A program made the translations under genes and the position numbers. Below, piece after piece: positions 46,359 to 59,445 of a stretch of DNA of 64,000 nt. The notes beneath the pieces were generated by a model. The model was not told where the DNA came from. It worked only from the letters and a program-made list of their open reading frames with translations, and did not search any database. The stretch spans positions 2,232,001 to 2,296,000 of the forward strand of contig JAFBJZ010000781.1 of NCBI GenBank assembly GCA_016785225.1. The letters run 5' to 3'. Each line of letters begins with the position of its first letter. Position 1 is the first letter of the stretch. The stretch comes from Psettodes erumei. Its lineage: Eukaryota; Chordata; Actinopteri; Pleuronectiformes; Psettodidae.

Positions 46359-46610
46359 ATCAAAGGTCATTCTGACTCACATAAAACATACTTTTGGCTG
46401 CAACCCAAGAATTCACCTATTAATTATGACATTATTTAATACAAATGTCTAATGTGCTAATGTCTAATGTCTAATGTCTAAATGTGCAAATAAAAGAGTG
46501 CTAACATTTTTAACCAAAAGGTCAAAGGTCGGCTTTGCTGTGACATCACATTGTCCTGCAAAAAAAAAATGTTTCTAAGCCACACCATAACTCAGGTGCA
46601 GAAAGGGAGA
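46359..46610. repeat. Teleost ~162-bp tandem repeat, about one and a half units
   Basis: CAAAGGTC begins at 46361 and again at 46523. Each is followed by a GTGACNTCACA-like string, an A/T-rich step, and a TTTTGGCTGCAACCCAAGAA / TTTCTAAGCCACACCATAACTC block. I remember this unit (with TGGCCATAACTCAAGAATTC and AATTATGACA) as a widespread fish tandem repeat. The DR1-like AGGTCAAAGGTC at 46519-46530 belongs to the unit and should not be taken as a receptor site on its own. Confidence 0.7.
46444..46487. repeat. AATGTCT heptamer array
   Basis: About six units of AATGTCT with two AATGTGC(T) variants, expanded from the ACAAATGTCTAA step that the surrounding 162-bp unit normally carries once. Confidence 0.9.
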
Positions 46611-49600
46611 TTGTGACCATATTTGCTTGTAACTTGACTGGCAGTAACTGTAGTTATTATTATAATTGCTTCCTATTATACTATTTATGAACAGACATTG
46701 TTAATAATTTATGCTTGAGCACACATTCATGTAACCCACAAACTTATGTGCATCCATTATAGTGAAGTAAGAACAGTTTGATGCAACTCATCAAAACATC
46801 TGTTATCTAAGTGAATACCAACTCAAACAGACATAAAAGAACCTTAGACGATGACTTACGTGCCCGCATGCACACGTACACTTACACAAAACATACTGAA
46901 TTATTCTCTTCAGATCTCACTGGTGCTAGTGCTGTACGCTCAGGTGATGACACTCATCTCACACACACGCACACACACACAATGAAGTAGGAACAGTGAT
47001 TCAGGGAGGTGTTGACACACGCAGCCATTGCAGATGACTGTGCAGCTGACAGTCAGTGGTGAGTTGAGTGTTGTTCTGTCTGTTGTTACAGGCCCCTGCA
47101 GTCTCTCTTTCTCCCTCTCAGATGATGACATCCAGTTTAGTCACTCAAGAGCTGTTGCTTTGTACGGCATGTTCGCTTGGAGCCGCACTGCTCTCCAAAC
47201 ACAACTGGATGCTTGTCTTGTAGGGGAGGGATACTGTTGTGAGACATTGTAGGATGGAGGCGCACATAAATCCTTCTCCGTATACTTTCTTTACATATGT
47301 GTCACCTGCTTTTAATCTGGTGAATATAATGTTTACCCTGGTATACCCACATCTCATGGAATATATATTATAATAATAGAATTTATTATATTATCAATAT
47401 ATGCAAATTTTTGTATCAAATTGCATTTTGCAAATATTTTGTGAATCAATTTTTGTATGTTCTTAAATTGTATTTTTTTCATTATTGTCATGTTCATTAC
47501 TGGTATCATCCTCAAAATTCACCATTTACAGCACACTTCTTCTATTATAAATGGAGATTAGCAAAAGGCATGAGATCTTCATAAAGCTTTCAGACTTACA
47601 ATAAGTTTTAGTTTTGCAGCTTAGTCATAATCAACCATGTACGTAAAAGCATACGATACACTGGATTTTATGTCAAGAAAAATTCTCAAGTATGTTGTGG
47701 CTGTAGGCGTTGAATATATAGTTGCTTGGCAACATTACAATTCAGAGTGACACAAGCAAGAAACACAAGCAGGGCTAAAAGAAATGCAGAGAGCACTATT
47801 TGGGTCATTGAATACCTCTGTGTTTACCCTGAGCCTAGTGTTGGATTGACGCTTCGATCCCCACCTCCTCCTGGGAGTTTTTCCACCCTGACATGTGCGA
47901 TGGGGAAACTTAAGCCTCAGCAGATCTCCCAAACAGGAATTTTCACTTCTCCTCTTTATAATCCCATAACCCCCACTGCCTTAAAACCGCTGTGTGTATG
48001 TGTGTGTGTGTGCCTGTGTGACAGGTCTAAATCTTCTCCAAACAGCAAATCAGTACAGCCCACTGCTCAGAATAAGCACCCAACAATGAAGAGCAGGCAG
48101 CCAGCCAATCAGCACGGGGCTGAGCGATGATTGGACATGCTGCTTTATGACCTTTCAGGTGAATCACACAAAGACTACTGAATATCTACTGAATAGCAAT
48201 GGAAACTGCCTCCACTGCTGCTCTTGGCTGGCTCCTATCAAATGCTAATGCAGAGTAAACATGTCAGCAATGTCGTGTTTTAATGTGAGAACTTTATCAT
48301 CGTCTTTCTGTGACGAGCCCGCACACAGGGGTCTTTCATCTGAGATCATTTGAGTAGGACTATGCTAACAGAGTGGGCATGCTAAAATAAACCACTGCAA
48401 AAAAAATGTCCATTTTCACAAGTAAGTTTGGAGCCAAACACTCTTTTTTTTCAGTGAAAAAAACATCTTTAAAAATGTTCAAAGGCCCCAAGTTTTATTT
48501 TAACTGGAAGCAAAAGTGATTGTCTTTTTTTTACTTATTCATCTTCATTATCATAAAAATCATAACTCTCAAAAACCCTTTTCCAAACAACCAGTGATTG
48601 TAACCAGTGTACATATTTTTGTAGTATACAGGTCTCTCAGGTTGGTATGCACTCAATCTTACAGGTTTATTTGCAGAGTGCAAGTAGTAACATTGCACTA
48701 TAATCAAATTCAAAGGAGCTACATTTGCTATGCGTGGCCATTTATCTCAGGGTCAGGGACCTTGAAAAGATAACTGTGATTTGGCAGTGATGCGAGCAAA
48801 TCCATCCTTCACATCTGCCTGGACTGGCAAGAGCTTACACAACAGCTCGAGTATAAAAGCACGCATCACAAACAATCACTAAACCACAGAGGACGCCAGA
48901 GGAATGCTCAGCCTTCCCTCCAGAAAAACATTATGGGGCATGTAAGAGAGCAGCTCAGTAATGTCTCTCAGAGGGTGCAGCAGGTTCAATCTAGCTGTTG
49001 CTGTGGTTCTATTTAAGGGTGCAGTGAAAGGCAGCTAGAAGATGGCAGAGAGGAAATGAGGTGGAAAACAGACTGCTTACTTCTCACACACACACACACA
49101 CAAACACATTTTTACTGGCAAACTACCATACCTTTCCCCCATCATCATAAGCCACTATACCTCTGAATTACCAAAACAGAAGTAAAGGGTTATTATTACA
49201 GTCTTCCCAGAAATATGTCATTTAAATCAAATCACTACATTGGACTTTAAAAACATGTCACCCACCTGTTGCAGAAACTGGAAATTACACAGGAGGGTGA
49301 GAAAACAGGTAATTGGTTGTTTCAAGGAATGGCTGTTGTCCTTAAGTACATAGGACAGCTTTAAAGTGCAGCATTTTTAAAACATTATCATCGTGAATTG
49401 AACTTAGATACTTTGCTATAATAACCATAAACAAATGAGACCATGGCCTCTTATCTCATGCCATGGGTAATTTGTGCTTACTGCATCCTCGTGGATACAC
49501 CATTACTTGAGAGACAAATAAACTGATCCAGGGGTACAGCTTAAATTCACATTGAATGTTTAATTGCAATGATTACTTTCATGGTACAATCACACATGTA

Positions 49601-50229
49601 AACAAATTTGTTCATAAAGGGGAACCCCACTGACTTTAGAAAAGGTATAATGCATAATATAGGCACCTCATCCACCTCATACACAGAATGTCTTATGAAT
49701 TTACATTTTAATGTAACTCAAAATAAACAAAACAAAAATAAGGCTCACATTTTGCGCTATTTTGGTATGCCAACTTTTACATTTCAGATGTGAGAAAAAT
49801 TCTCACACTTCCAACAAATGTCACAGGGTTTGAGCAAGTTGCTGTCCAGGTCAACAGCCGTTATTATACCTGGCAGTGATGCTGAAGGGTTTTTTTTTGC
49901 ATGTCAGTTTTCAATAGTAAGACTTTATTATTATTACACTTTTAAAAATGTGAGGATACTGAGGCTCATGATCAAATCTGATCTTCAGTTAGTATTCATT
50001 AGTCTGAAAAGAGCAATTTTCAACACATGGTTTTCATCTGCAGCTACAAGGGGAATAAAATCTTCCTTCAGTTTGCAATGTCAGTGTTGCATTGCCACAA
50101 CAGAACCTATGACCTTGGCTATGGATGCATTTCCATGGTGTATGTGTCTACAAGCTTCAGAAACTGTAAATACATATCTTTAAGTAAACTGACAACAACA
50201 CAAACATTTTCACCCAAACCGTAAAGATC
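46611..50229. other. Unassigned non-coding sequence with microsatellites
   Basis: It includes (CA)n at 46960-46981, (TG)n at 47991-48012 and (CA)n at 49085-49102, and an AT-rich stretch at 47355-47480. The 134-codon ORF 47726-48130 reads through the TG tract and is spurious. No gene recognised. Confidence 0.5.
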
Positions 50230-50445
50230 CTGTCTGTGCTCATCAATGAACCAATTAATATGTTGAGAAAGGATTATGGAAATCAACATCTCCCACAGTG
50301 CCTCAGAAGGGCTCGCTGTGGTGGAATGCTCACTGCCATTACCTGGAGATTACCTGTAATCTCTTATTACTTAGAACAGGGTGGACAGGCTTTCATTGGA
50401 AGGCATCTTAAAAAATCAAATTGTGCTGTCAACCCGGCTTAAGAC
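50230..50445. promoter_or_regulatory. Candidate conserved non-coding element with GAGATTAC palindrome
   Basis: The block contains the inverted repeat GAGATTAC/GTAATCTC with a two-base spacer (50346-50363), placing two TAAT half-sites back to back, plus AACCAATTAATATG and TCTTATTACTTAG. Such paired homeodomain sites are typical of paired-class binding, but the assignment is inference and the palindrome alone could be chance. Confidence 0.2.
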
Positions 50446-50837
50446 TTAGTTTATACACCGGCTCATATTTGTAGAGAAACATGCCCGCATTTGTACCCCT
50501 GCGCTACTTAGTAGGACAGAGCCTGAAACAATCACACAGACATTGTTTTCAGCTCAGACTTTAGTGTCAACAGAACTCAAAATGAACTCCTGTTGTCTTT
50601 TGGGATAACAGCAGTCTCTTGCTGAGGGATCAGTCCATAAAGACCTTATGATCATCAAAGTGTTAAACAGTATTTATGCAAACACAGCAAACAGTGCAGA
50701 GTAGTTTACAGCACAAATCCGTGCACATTTATCAGCAGGAGACAACCACCAGCTGTGCCACAAAAACAGAGGCAGGGAACATGTAAAGACAGAAACAGTG
50801 GTGAACATGAAAATATTGGTGTGTGAACTACATTAGT
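50446..50837. other. Unassigned non-coding sequence
   Basis: Nothing recognised. Confidence 0.5.

Positions 50838-50873
<36 letters not shown>
50838..50873. repeat. (CT)n microsatellite, one interruption
   Basis: A 36-bp CT run broken once by CTTTCT. It gives an Arg/Glu-rich minus-strand ORF that is spurious. Confidence 0.95.
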
Positions 50874-53600
50874 GCTCCCTCCTCCCTCCTGGATAATTGC
50901 TGTTTTGTCTTGACTGCATGTGCTGTTATTTATTTGCACAGGAACTGAGACGGTTTCCCTCGGGGCAAGACATGTTTTTCGGCTAGGAGTGTTTCGGGTG
51001 TTGCAGGAAAAAAAAAATGGAATGAGAGAAACATTGGTATCGTTTCAGCCCTAATGACAACACCATATCACCAAATCACCAAAATATTAAACGCTGTACC
51101 CTCAAATCATTAAACACCTTGTACCTGGCGGGGGTTCAAAAGCACAAAACATTAACAGGCACTGCGTGGTCAATATTTAACTAGACAGCTAACAAATGCA
51201 TACTTTTCAGGTCGGTAACAAATCTACACCTGCAGATGTTGGACAACACAGTGGCACGAGCTTGGAGTGCTTCATGTGGTTGGAGGGGTCACATCCTACT
51301 TTCACTCTGCTCAATCCCCATCACATCAGAGGAGCGAGAGGGGAAAGAGAGGGGCAAAGATGAGGAGAGCATGAGTGAGAGGAGACGAGGTAAAAGGAAG
51401 AACAGGAGGTGTTGGAAAAATGTCTGTCAGAAGTGAGAGTATCCCAACAATAGATGTTGATATGCCTGCCCAAAACAACTGTCAAATCGCTTGCAGCAAC
51501 AAAAGGAAAGATGAGCTGTATTCTTTTATAGCTGCAACCTTGATTGTTGTGTAATGTGATATGATTTATGACTGCAGAAAATGTTTCCAAACCTGTTTGA
51601 AGACCTTAATTCACCACATGACAGTATCAGCGCACTCTCGTGTTCACCTTTGTCTCCGCAGCACAGATATCAACTTTAGCTCCTAAAAAGTGAGTGCACC
51701 ATTGGGTTGTGTCTATAAGTCCCGCACAGGGCCACATGGGGGGACAGGTGTCGCTGACATGTGAGGCATGAATTGCTGACAGGCATTTCCCTGCACGAAT
51801 AGCGGCCGGCCGGAGGAGGAACAGGACCTGCAGATGAAAGACCCAGAGCGCCTCGACCCATATTTCCATGTCCAAAATGTACCGCTGTGACACACTGGCT
51901 GAGTGTGTTTGTGAGAGGAGGAACAGTGTATGTATGTCAGTACAGTATGTCAGAGAAATGCTCCAGGTTCTTATCAGTCATTACTGGGACCTTAAAAGTG
52001 TTGTCTGGCACTACTCAGATTCATAGATCCTTTGTTTATCTGTTATGTTCCGTACTTGTTAAACAAAATTTCTGAAACAAAAGAATGCCACATTATTGGA
52101 GGGGTCACATCGGTGTACAGTAAAAGTAAACTCCTTCAGGTCCTTCAGATCCTGCAAGCAACGGCCTGGCTTGCTCAAAGCGCTTACGGTGAAAAATTAA
52201 TGTGTTAATGATTTATTTGTGTTAGCAAGCTAAATGCAGCACCTTTAACCTGACATGCTGTGGAGTAAAGATCACACAATCCACTGAGAAACCTGATATT
52301 TAAACAAAGTATAGTCAACATTTCAGAGGTAGTGCCTCTTATGATTACCAAACAATACATACATCACACAAGGATAAAACTGGGTAATATTCATTAACAG
52401 TGACCAACTGGATTGGGCTTGTTTTGGTTTCTTGCATGATTTATCATAATAACAGCTGCTTGGGTTAATGGTTTCAACTGAATAATAACTTATATCATTT
52501 TGCCACGCCTCTGTTGACACTTGAATCTTGGTGGAACCATTTTTCAATTGGGTGATTAATTTCATTGAAGTTGCAAATTAGTACCTCCTGTGTAGAGCTT
52601 CCCTGGATTTCTAAAGCTCATTTAGACTGCACTTTATTTCGCAATTTATCTGATCTTGATGAATGTATCACTATGGCCATTTGTTATTCAGCAAGGGAGA
52701 GAGTGAGAGCAAAGCAGAGACTGACTGTTCCACTGTAAATATGGATTGTGGGTCTGATTTTTCATGATGGTGGTTAGGTTAGTGTCTGGAGTCTGACATG
52801 GACCACCTGGGCCAGAGCTTTGTAACCAGAGAGAAGGTTTTCAAATCTGCACACAACTAGTGTTTCAAATCTCATAACTCTCTCATGCAAGCCAAGATAT
52901 CAAAGTGGTAATAGCTCATATGTAAAATGCGAGGTGAGAACTTCCACATTGCCTTCAGGCGTCAAGCAGAGTAGAGTTACCTTTTCCTTGTTGTCAACAA
53001 GCTGCTTGTTCACCTTTACAGGGAGCTGAAGTGGATCTTGGACTTTATTAATTTACCTTCTCCAATTTTTAAATTTGTTTCACAATTACTGCTAATTCTC
53101 GTGATTCTTTTCGACATCTCCTGCTACAATGTAGCACGCACATGGTTAACATGAGTAGAAAAGGTTGTACTTCTTCAAAGAAACAATGACAATGCCCTCA
53201 AGTCAACGGAGATCTCAGGTGTTAAAAGGAATCAACAGAACTATATTTTAGGATGTTTTATGGCTGCAGTGCATGTCCATCACACATAAGATTAGTCTAT
53301 GAAAGACCATGTGTCCTTTTTTTCCCCTCAGCCAGTTTGTATAATAGTTCATCAAGCAGACAAGTGAAAACACAGAGAAGTGTGTTTCTTTGCAATGCCT
53401 GAAGCCTTTAGTCTGACCTTCTCCCCTCCCCATCTCCCTCTCTCCTCTGCCCTGGGGCACCAATGGGTGGGACCTTATAGGAGAAGTGAGCAAAGGGGCC
53501 CCCTGGCATCACCCATAGCTGAGGTTTGAAAAAAAAGGATGATGGCTAGCCTTGACATTGTTGAGACAGTGGCTGGGTGAGGAGAAATGAGGTAAATATC
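50874..53600. other. Unassigned non-coding sequence
   Basis: No recognised gene or repeat. GCGGGGGTTCAAAAGCACA at about 51129 resembles GCGGGTTCAAAAGCACA at about 46267; both are B-box-like and may be remnants of one family, but the match is too short to call. Confidence 0.45.
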
Positions 53601-53614
53601 AATGGCGGTGGTCT

Positions 53615-53700
53615 CACATAGCTCATTAGTCAATGTCTGCGGTTCACCGTCCGAGCATCAGCCCTGAGCAGCCCCGGGGTTCGAACCACCACCACTGTCC
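53615..53700 (+). mobile_element. tRNA-derived SINE head, degraded
   Basis: TAGCTCATTAGT (53619-53630) is A-box-like and GGTTCGAACCA (53678-53688) a strong B box, about 59 bases apart, as in tRNAs with a long variable arm. The T stem has mismatches and no acceptor stem closes, so it is not a working tRNA. No tail family is recognised downstream. Confidence 0.45.
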
Positions 53701-53734
53701 TGCTGGAGAATTGTACCCAGGCAAGAATAAGGCA

Positions 53735-53835
53735 ACCTGAGCCACGCATTAATCATTATGAACATTTGTTACCTCAGGTAATTGTGCTTCATTCATCTTC
53801 AGGCCTCTTTCCATTTGTCAACTCCCAGAGGCTGC
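53735..53835. promoter_or_regulatory. Candidate conserved non-coding element
   Basis: ACGCATTAATCATTATGAAC, TTGTTACCTCAGGTAATTG and TTCATTCATCTTCAGGCC lie in a non-repetitive block. GTTACCTCAGGTAATTG is an imperfect palindrome. Nominated by motif texture only. Confidence 0.22.
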
Positions 53836-55165
53836 TGGGTGTCAGCTGTAGGTCTTTGCTGTAGGTTAGCCTGACTGTGCCTAACCAGAGCTGCAGGAGA
53901 GGAGGCCTGCAGGAAACAGTCATACACGGTGCAGGCAGTATAGTCTCATACTACACTGGGCTGCTATTCACATTATCGTACACATGAGACAGCAGCTCAT
54001 TCATTCATTTGCGATGCATTCTATTGCGGTCATTTGGTCTGTAATGTTCTTTTTCAATTTTTTTTATATATTATATATTCTGTTTATTGTACATGTAATG
54101 ATTTTTAGCATAAAGATATATACATACACTTATAATATTATAGCATACAAAATATTAACAATTCAAAATATTTATTTATCCAGCCCTAACAAAGGGTTAG
54201 TAGGCGAAGTTGGAGCAGGAGTAATATTTTGTAATGAGGAAACTGTCCTGGTTTAAATTAATTTCTGCACGCATATTATTTTTGCATTCTGTAGTTAACA
54301 GGCCTACGTTTTTGTACCATGGTGTTACTGATGGGGGCTCAACCTATAAGAACAACTGAAGCAGAAGATCAAATTGAAATTCAGAGGTGATGTTTTTGCC
54401 CCTCCAGCTTGCCCCAAACTGAAACTGATCCTGATTTTACTTCTTTTTCTCCCAAAGGATGCAAGCATCATCTCTGTGTCTCCTAACATTAAGTACTTAA
54501 TATAAACATACTCCACATGTACTACCGCATACCTCAAGTAACTGGCTGGCCTGCAGCCTCATGCTGGATATAAAAAAACACTCATTTAATCAGTGGTTGA
54601 CATATAAACCCAGCTGAACACAGGCGGAGAAAAAGCTGAATGAGCACCGGCTGGCGGTGTGTTTTAATGTGTTGTGATGCACTCTTTAAGCAGACATCTA
54701 TTAACACCAATTGTAATCTCGCTGCCTTGGAACCTGTCTCCAGCTGTCAGCACCCTTCCACCTCCATTCACCTTGGTGACACACACGTCTTCAACACACT
54801 GTCATCTGGAACACACACAGACACACATTACGCACGCGCACACACGACCAACACCATTCTGCTCAACAAAAGACAATTTCAGAGCTAACGACCTCTGTCA
54901 GATCTTTTTTCTTCTTAACATTTACACACAGGTTTTATTTTTTTTTAAAAAGCTGTATTGTGTGTTCACAAAATCAACCAAGAGAAAACATCCATGCCAA
55001 TTTTTTTTTAGCAAAGCCAGTTCTATGCCGACGGAGAGCATGGCAACAGTGCTAACAACTGTACCACTGTGCATGTTCTGTCTTTAGCACAGGCTAAGAA
55101 TGTTGCGCTTTTCTCTCTGACGATGAACAAACTGTTACAAATATGTGATGCACATATAAAAAGTT
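53836..55165. other. Unassigned sequence, AT-rich in part
   Basis: An AT-rich stretch with TATATATTATATATT at about 54063-54180, and CA-rich sequence at about 54813-54846. No gene recognised. Confidence 0.5.
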
Positions 55166-55510
55166 AGAGGTATGGTCAGACAAGGAGAAAAGTAGTTAAA
55201 GCCAGATGGAGTAAACCTAACCACCATGTTGCATTTGACCCTCTGAAGTAAACGTGTGTTAACGTCTGCAGAGGGTTAGCTGTGCAGCAAGGCTTACACT
55301 GGTGATCTGTCCTGGTTAACATTGGGCCATCGTTGTGATACCACAAAACGCGAGTTAAACTCACATTGCTGGATAACCCACCGACACAGCTTTGCGGCAC
55401 TGGCCCGAGGCCCCCGGTTCTACTTGAAAATCGTGCAGTCGCCAAACCGAAGCTGAGATAACCCCTATGACATCATCAAGGTTATTTTCTCAAAGTTGGC
55501 AAAGCTGCTC
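55166..55510. repeat. Possible unnamed teleost repeat
   Basis: The wording around GCTGAGATAACC...TGACATCATCAAGG (55451-55485) and TAACGTCTGCAGAGGGTTAG (from about 55259) recalls a fish interspersed repeat, but I cannot place it firmly. The 89-codon minus-strand frame through it shows no domain. Confidence 0.25.
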
Positions 55511-57104
55511 TGGAGCCACAGAAGATTTACACAGCTGTTTTCACAGGCTGAGTAGTTTCCGCCATGACAAGAAAACAAAACATTCAGTGTACGTTTAGTG
55601 GGGTGTACTTCCACAGCAGAATGTAACAGTGAGATCTATCTCTGCCACAAAATTGTTAATGAAACGTGTGCGTGTAAAGCTTTATGAAGCAATTAGAGAC
55701 GATAACAGAGGATGTGCGATGAAGAGAAGAAGAGAAGTTACCTACAAAAAGAGGGAAAGACACATTGATAGAGTGCTTTCGACTCTTCAAAGGATCGGGC
55801 CCACAAGTATGGGTGGCTGCTGCTGACAGGTGAGGATGTCTTTTATCAACAGGTGTTAGGAAGCCAATGAAGATATGAGGACAGATAGCACAGGCAGGCG
55901 GTACAAACAGCCCAGGAAGAGCGTAAGAAAAAGAAAGATGGAGAAAAACCGCAGACAAGGTGTGTGCGTGCAACCACAGGCCCCCTCCCACTGCCACCAC
56001 ACACACACTTATCTCCCCAAATCTGAAGGAGGTGGATGTGCTGGGGCTCTACACATTGCCAGCTCCGGCATAATTAGTAGAGGACATGCAGCCAGCCGTC
56101 GCGCGAGCTCACTAACACACGTTTGGTCCCAAAACAAACAAGCGGCGATCTAGAACAAACAGTGTTAATACCCTCAAGTCAACCCAGCCTCTTATCAGGA
56201 CCGCCTCGCACACTGCTCACACACTCCTAAAGTACTGCACATGGAATTTCATTATTAGGTTACATTAGGACGAAATACAAAGGCACACACAAAGGGGGAC
56301 AGAAGCAACATGTGCAAAATGCAAGCGCATTGACGCCGCTGAATTTTAAAAGAGAATATGGTGCAGCTTTGTCTGAGTTCATCCTATTATCTGATTGTTC
56401 TGGATTTTGCATTTAAAAAGGGCGGGATTCGCTCAGTCCCTAAGAAAATATTGTTTCATATATAATGCATGAGGCATAAACAAAGTTACATCTGTGATAG
56501 AGGTGATCCATGAAGGGTTTTTGTAAAAATACAAAATGTGTGGCCTTGAAGATTGCACACAAAACATGAAAGACAAATGGTAATCAACGTAGCATGACGA
56601 ACATACTGTAGCCTATTACAAAGGACATGACGGATGGGTCGGGGCAGAGAACAAAGTTCCTGTCTGCTCTGCCAGATGGGCACATTCTCTGTTGTGAGAA
56701 GTCCAAGCTGGCTTCAGTCCAGACAACAGGCACAACCGCAATATCTGTCCCTCGGGAAACAGGACTATCTCTTAGTGTTCAGGTAGCGGGGGGGTGCGGC
56801 GGCACCGGGGGTCAACATCCTGCTTCTAAACCTGGAAGAGGAAACTAATCCGGGTCAAAGAGGGCCACAGTGTTGAGTGAGACTTCACATGGGGACGGGG
56901 TATTCAAAGTGTATTCCTCTCCTTCTAACTCCACCATCTTCATTAAAATCCTGCACCTGGGCCTGAGACTGATCCATGGGGAACCCCCTCATGGCCACCA
57001 CCAGCCAGACCCTTAAATCTGTCCCCAGCCCCTTATTCACTGCCCACTTACCCCCCCTTTCCCCTTATTCAATGCTCTCTGCCATTTTGGGTCAAGCTCC
57101 GAGC
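55511..57104. other. Unassigned non-coding sequence
   Basis: It contains a G-rich patch at 56786-56812 and an enhancer-like AT-rich stretch at about 56340-56460. No gene, RNA gene or repeat recognised. Confidence 0.5.
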
Positions 57105-57275
57105 TATAATATTGAGCTGATGTGGACAGGAAAGGGATGAGATAGGATTAGAGAGATAACAGAAGGCCAAAGCTGGGTTTGTCGCTTAGAAAAATGATCG
57201 CTCTAGTCTCAGCTTGTTGCTCTCACAATTAATAATGGGTTGTAATCAGAGACATTTTTCACCGCCTCTCCTGGG
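57105..57275. promoter_or_regulatory. Candidate conserved non-coding element
   Basis: GATAGGATTAGAGAGATAAC (GATTA and GATA-like strings) and CTCACAATTAATAATGGGTTGTAATCAG, with no repeats or long frames. Assignment by texture only. Confidence 0.2.
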
Positions 57276-57376
57276 TTTCAGGAGCTCGGTTGCCAGTTGT
57301 CATCCGGTGTTGAGAGGGCGACACAGGCCCAGACCCAGCTAACACCTGATGAAAAGCCTCTGTTGGCATTCATCTT

Positions 57377-57408
57377 ACACACACACATGCACACACACAC
57401 ACACACAC
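57377..57408. repeat. (CA)n microsatellite, one interruption
   Basis: A 32-bp CA tract broken once by ATGC, seen directly. Confidence 0.93.
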
Positions 57409-58324
57409 TCATGAAAACGTTGCTCTATGGTGCTGCTATGGGTCAAAAACTCCACAGGGCACCTTCAGTTGCATATGCAAGGTAGGCTTGCCACTACGTA
57501 TCATCAGTCAGCCTTAATTCCAACCACCCTGACCCCAATAAACTACTTTTTATTGGATACTGAAATATGCTACCTTGTTGGGACTCACATGCTTTGTTAA
57601 AACTGTTTCCTGTTCCAACACTCATTAACTGCTGTAAGGATTATAGTGTTACCTGATACTGCCATTGTACTCTCCTCGCCTGGATAGAAGTATCTGCCCA
57701 CGTGTGACAATTAAACGTGTCTCAGACGTGGATGTTTATTGTGAAGCATAATAACTCAAAGTCATTCGTGCTATGAGGTGAATGTTGTTTAACTGCCATT
57801 CCGGTAGGTTCGTCTGCAGGCCCATTCCATATGTCCTGCCAAGATTGTGTTTATACCAAAAGCTATTCCCACTGAGTAACTCTGTGCAGCCGGCCAGGCC
57901 AGCAGTGGCGTCACGCAGCTGCTTCAGCCGCGGCCTGGTCTGAATGTGTGTTATTGTTACTGGTAGCATTACCACGCTTAAGTGCGACAACATAATTTGT
58001 AACAATAAGAGCGAATTAGCCCTATGCCATCTGTGCACAACATGTACTTATAGCTCAGTGAACGGAGTGCGAGCTACAAACCACACAAACCCAGAGGAGC
58101 GAGCGTGCATATAAAACACGTGTGAACACAGCGTCTTTCTACGGTTTGTCTGTCCAACACAGGCAGGCTCAGATTTCAGGCCTTGTGGTCTAAAGATATA
58201 TCGAAGAACACATCAGGCTGTGTGTCACTACTGTTTACAGGAAAGTGATTTATGGGGCTTTTTGGGGAGAAGAGGGAAGGGTGATACGGTCTGAATAAGT
58301 TTCAGAGAGAAACTGAGAGGAGGA
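57409..58324. other. Unassigned non-coding sequence
   Basis: The 100-codon minus-strand ORF (58038-57736) shows no recognisable domain. No repeats recognised. Confidence 0.5.
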
Positions 58325-58425
58325 AAAGCTACCGTGACCATTAAATAATCACCAGAAAATTCATTAATGAGGATTATTTATCCAAGAGAAAAAGCGGAGA
58401 GAACTTACAGTATTTCATAACCATT
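58325..58425. promoter_or_regulatory. Candidate conserved non-coding element
   Basis: GACCATTAAATAATCACC and AATTCATTAATGAGGATTATTTATCC: four or five homeodomain cores within 60 bp, one a palindromic CATTAATG. Not simple sequence. Nominated by texture only. Confidence 0.22.
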
Positions 58426-59299
58426 ATGACATACGATCACATCAAAGAGCCAATAGTGACTTAGTCTACAAGGTTTTTAGTTTTTGGTCTTGTGGTTAGT
58501 TGGATGAGGAAACTTGTACAAATGCCAGGCATAACTGCATGGAAGTAAGATAAACATAGTTTGCATGTTGTCAAATAAAGCAACTTTACCAGACATGTGG
58601 AAGATCTATGTGCCTTTATGCTATCTTGAAATGACAGGCTCTTTGTGTTGGACTTCACAGAGAGCAACTAGTCCGACTAGTAGGGTTCCATTCTATTCAC
58701 ACTCAGTGCGAGTCTCTGTGTCTGTGTGCGTGTGTAGCAAGTTTGTATCCTTGTGCTCACAGGACATGTTGAGCCACAGGGAGCACACGTACACACTTCA
58801 CAGGTCCCTAACTGTGTGTTCTCAAAACAATGACGTCTTGAGCAAATATGCCATAATGGAGGCATAGTGGTGTACTGTCAGTAGAGATAGAGAGCGAGAT
58901 AAAACCTCTTGCACGGGATAAAGAGAGGAAAAAAAACTCCACTCACAGTTTAACAGATATGAGGGCATGCAGTCACATGCAGGAGCGACACATTTGAGCC
59001 TGAACCATTTGAAATACATGGTTTTGACACAAAACAATAGAGTTCGGGGGGTAGAAATGGTGGTAATTTAGCTGTACAATGAAAATCTGCTCTGGTACAG
59101 CTGAGGGGGCTGCAAGACTGTGGACAATGTGTTTTGAATGGAATAATAGAAAGATAAACCCTCCTGCAGTAGCCAAAACACCACATCTGCATCTCTCATT
59201 CACGACAAGTCAAACTGATATTTGAACTCCCCTCACTGCCTGTGTAAGGAAATGTTCGCTATAATGATACTGCTGCTGAAGGAAACATGATCCTGACAT
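58426..59299. other. Unassigned non-coding sequence
   Basis: Short ORFs only; nothing recognised. Confidence 0.5.
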
Positions 59300-59445
59300 C
59301 AAGGCCATCAGGACAAATTTATTTTACATTTATTGCATTTGGCAATTCCTTCAATTTTGATCCTGACGAGGACTTTGATGGGAGTCGAACTGAGAGCTGT
59401 GCAATATCAGTCACATGTGCCTTTCTGCAGTTAAACCACATGAAA
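59300..59445 (-). mobile_element. tRNA-derived SINE with L2-like tail, degraded
   Basis: On the minus strand it reads GTGGTTTAACTGCAG (A-box region), AGCTCTCAGTTCGACTCCCAT (B box at 59388-59400) and, 60 bp later, GGAATTGCCAAATGCAATAAATGTAA. This is the order of a very common fish SINE, whose tail I recall as GCGTCTGCCAAATGCATAAATGTAA and which is shared with L2-type LINEs. The region corresponding to CGCTTTGGATAAAAGCG has decayed. No target duplication identified. Confidence 0.6.

Noticed and set aside
46519..46530. DR1-like nuclear receptor element AGGTCAAAGGTC
   Set aside because: It is part of the 162-bp tandem repeat unit, so the spacing is a property of the repeat.
53615..53700. A possible tRNA gene (strong B box GGTTCGAACC)
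   Set aside because: The T stem has mismatches and no acceptor stem or anticodon arm can be drawn; kept as a SINE relic instead.
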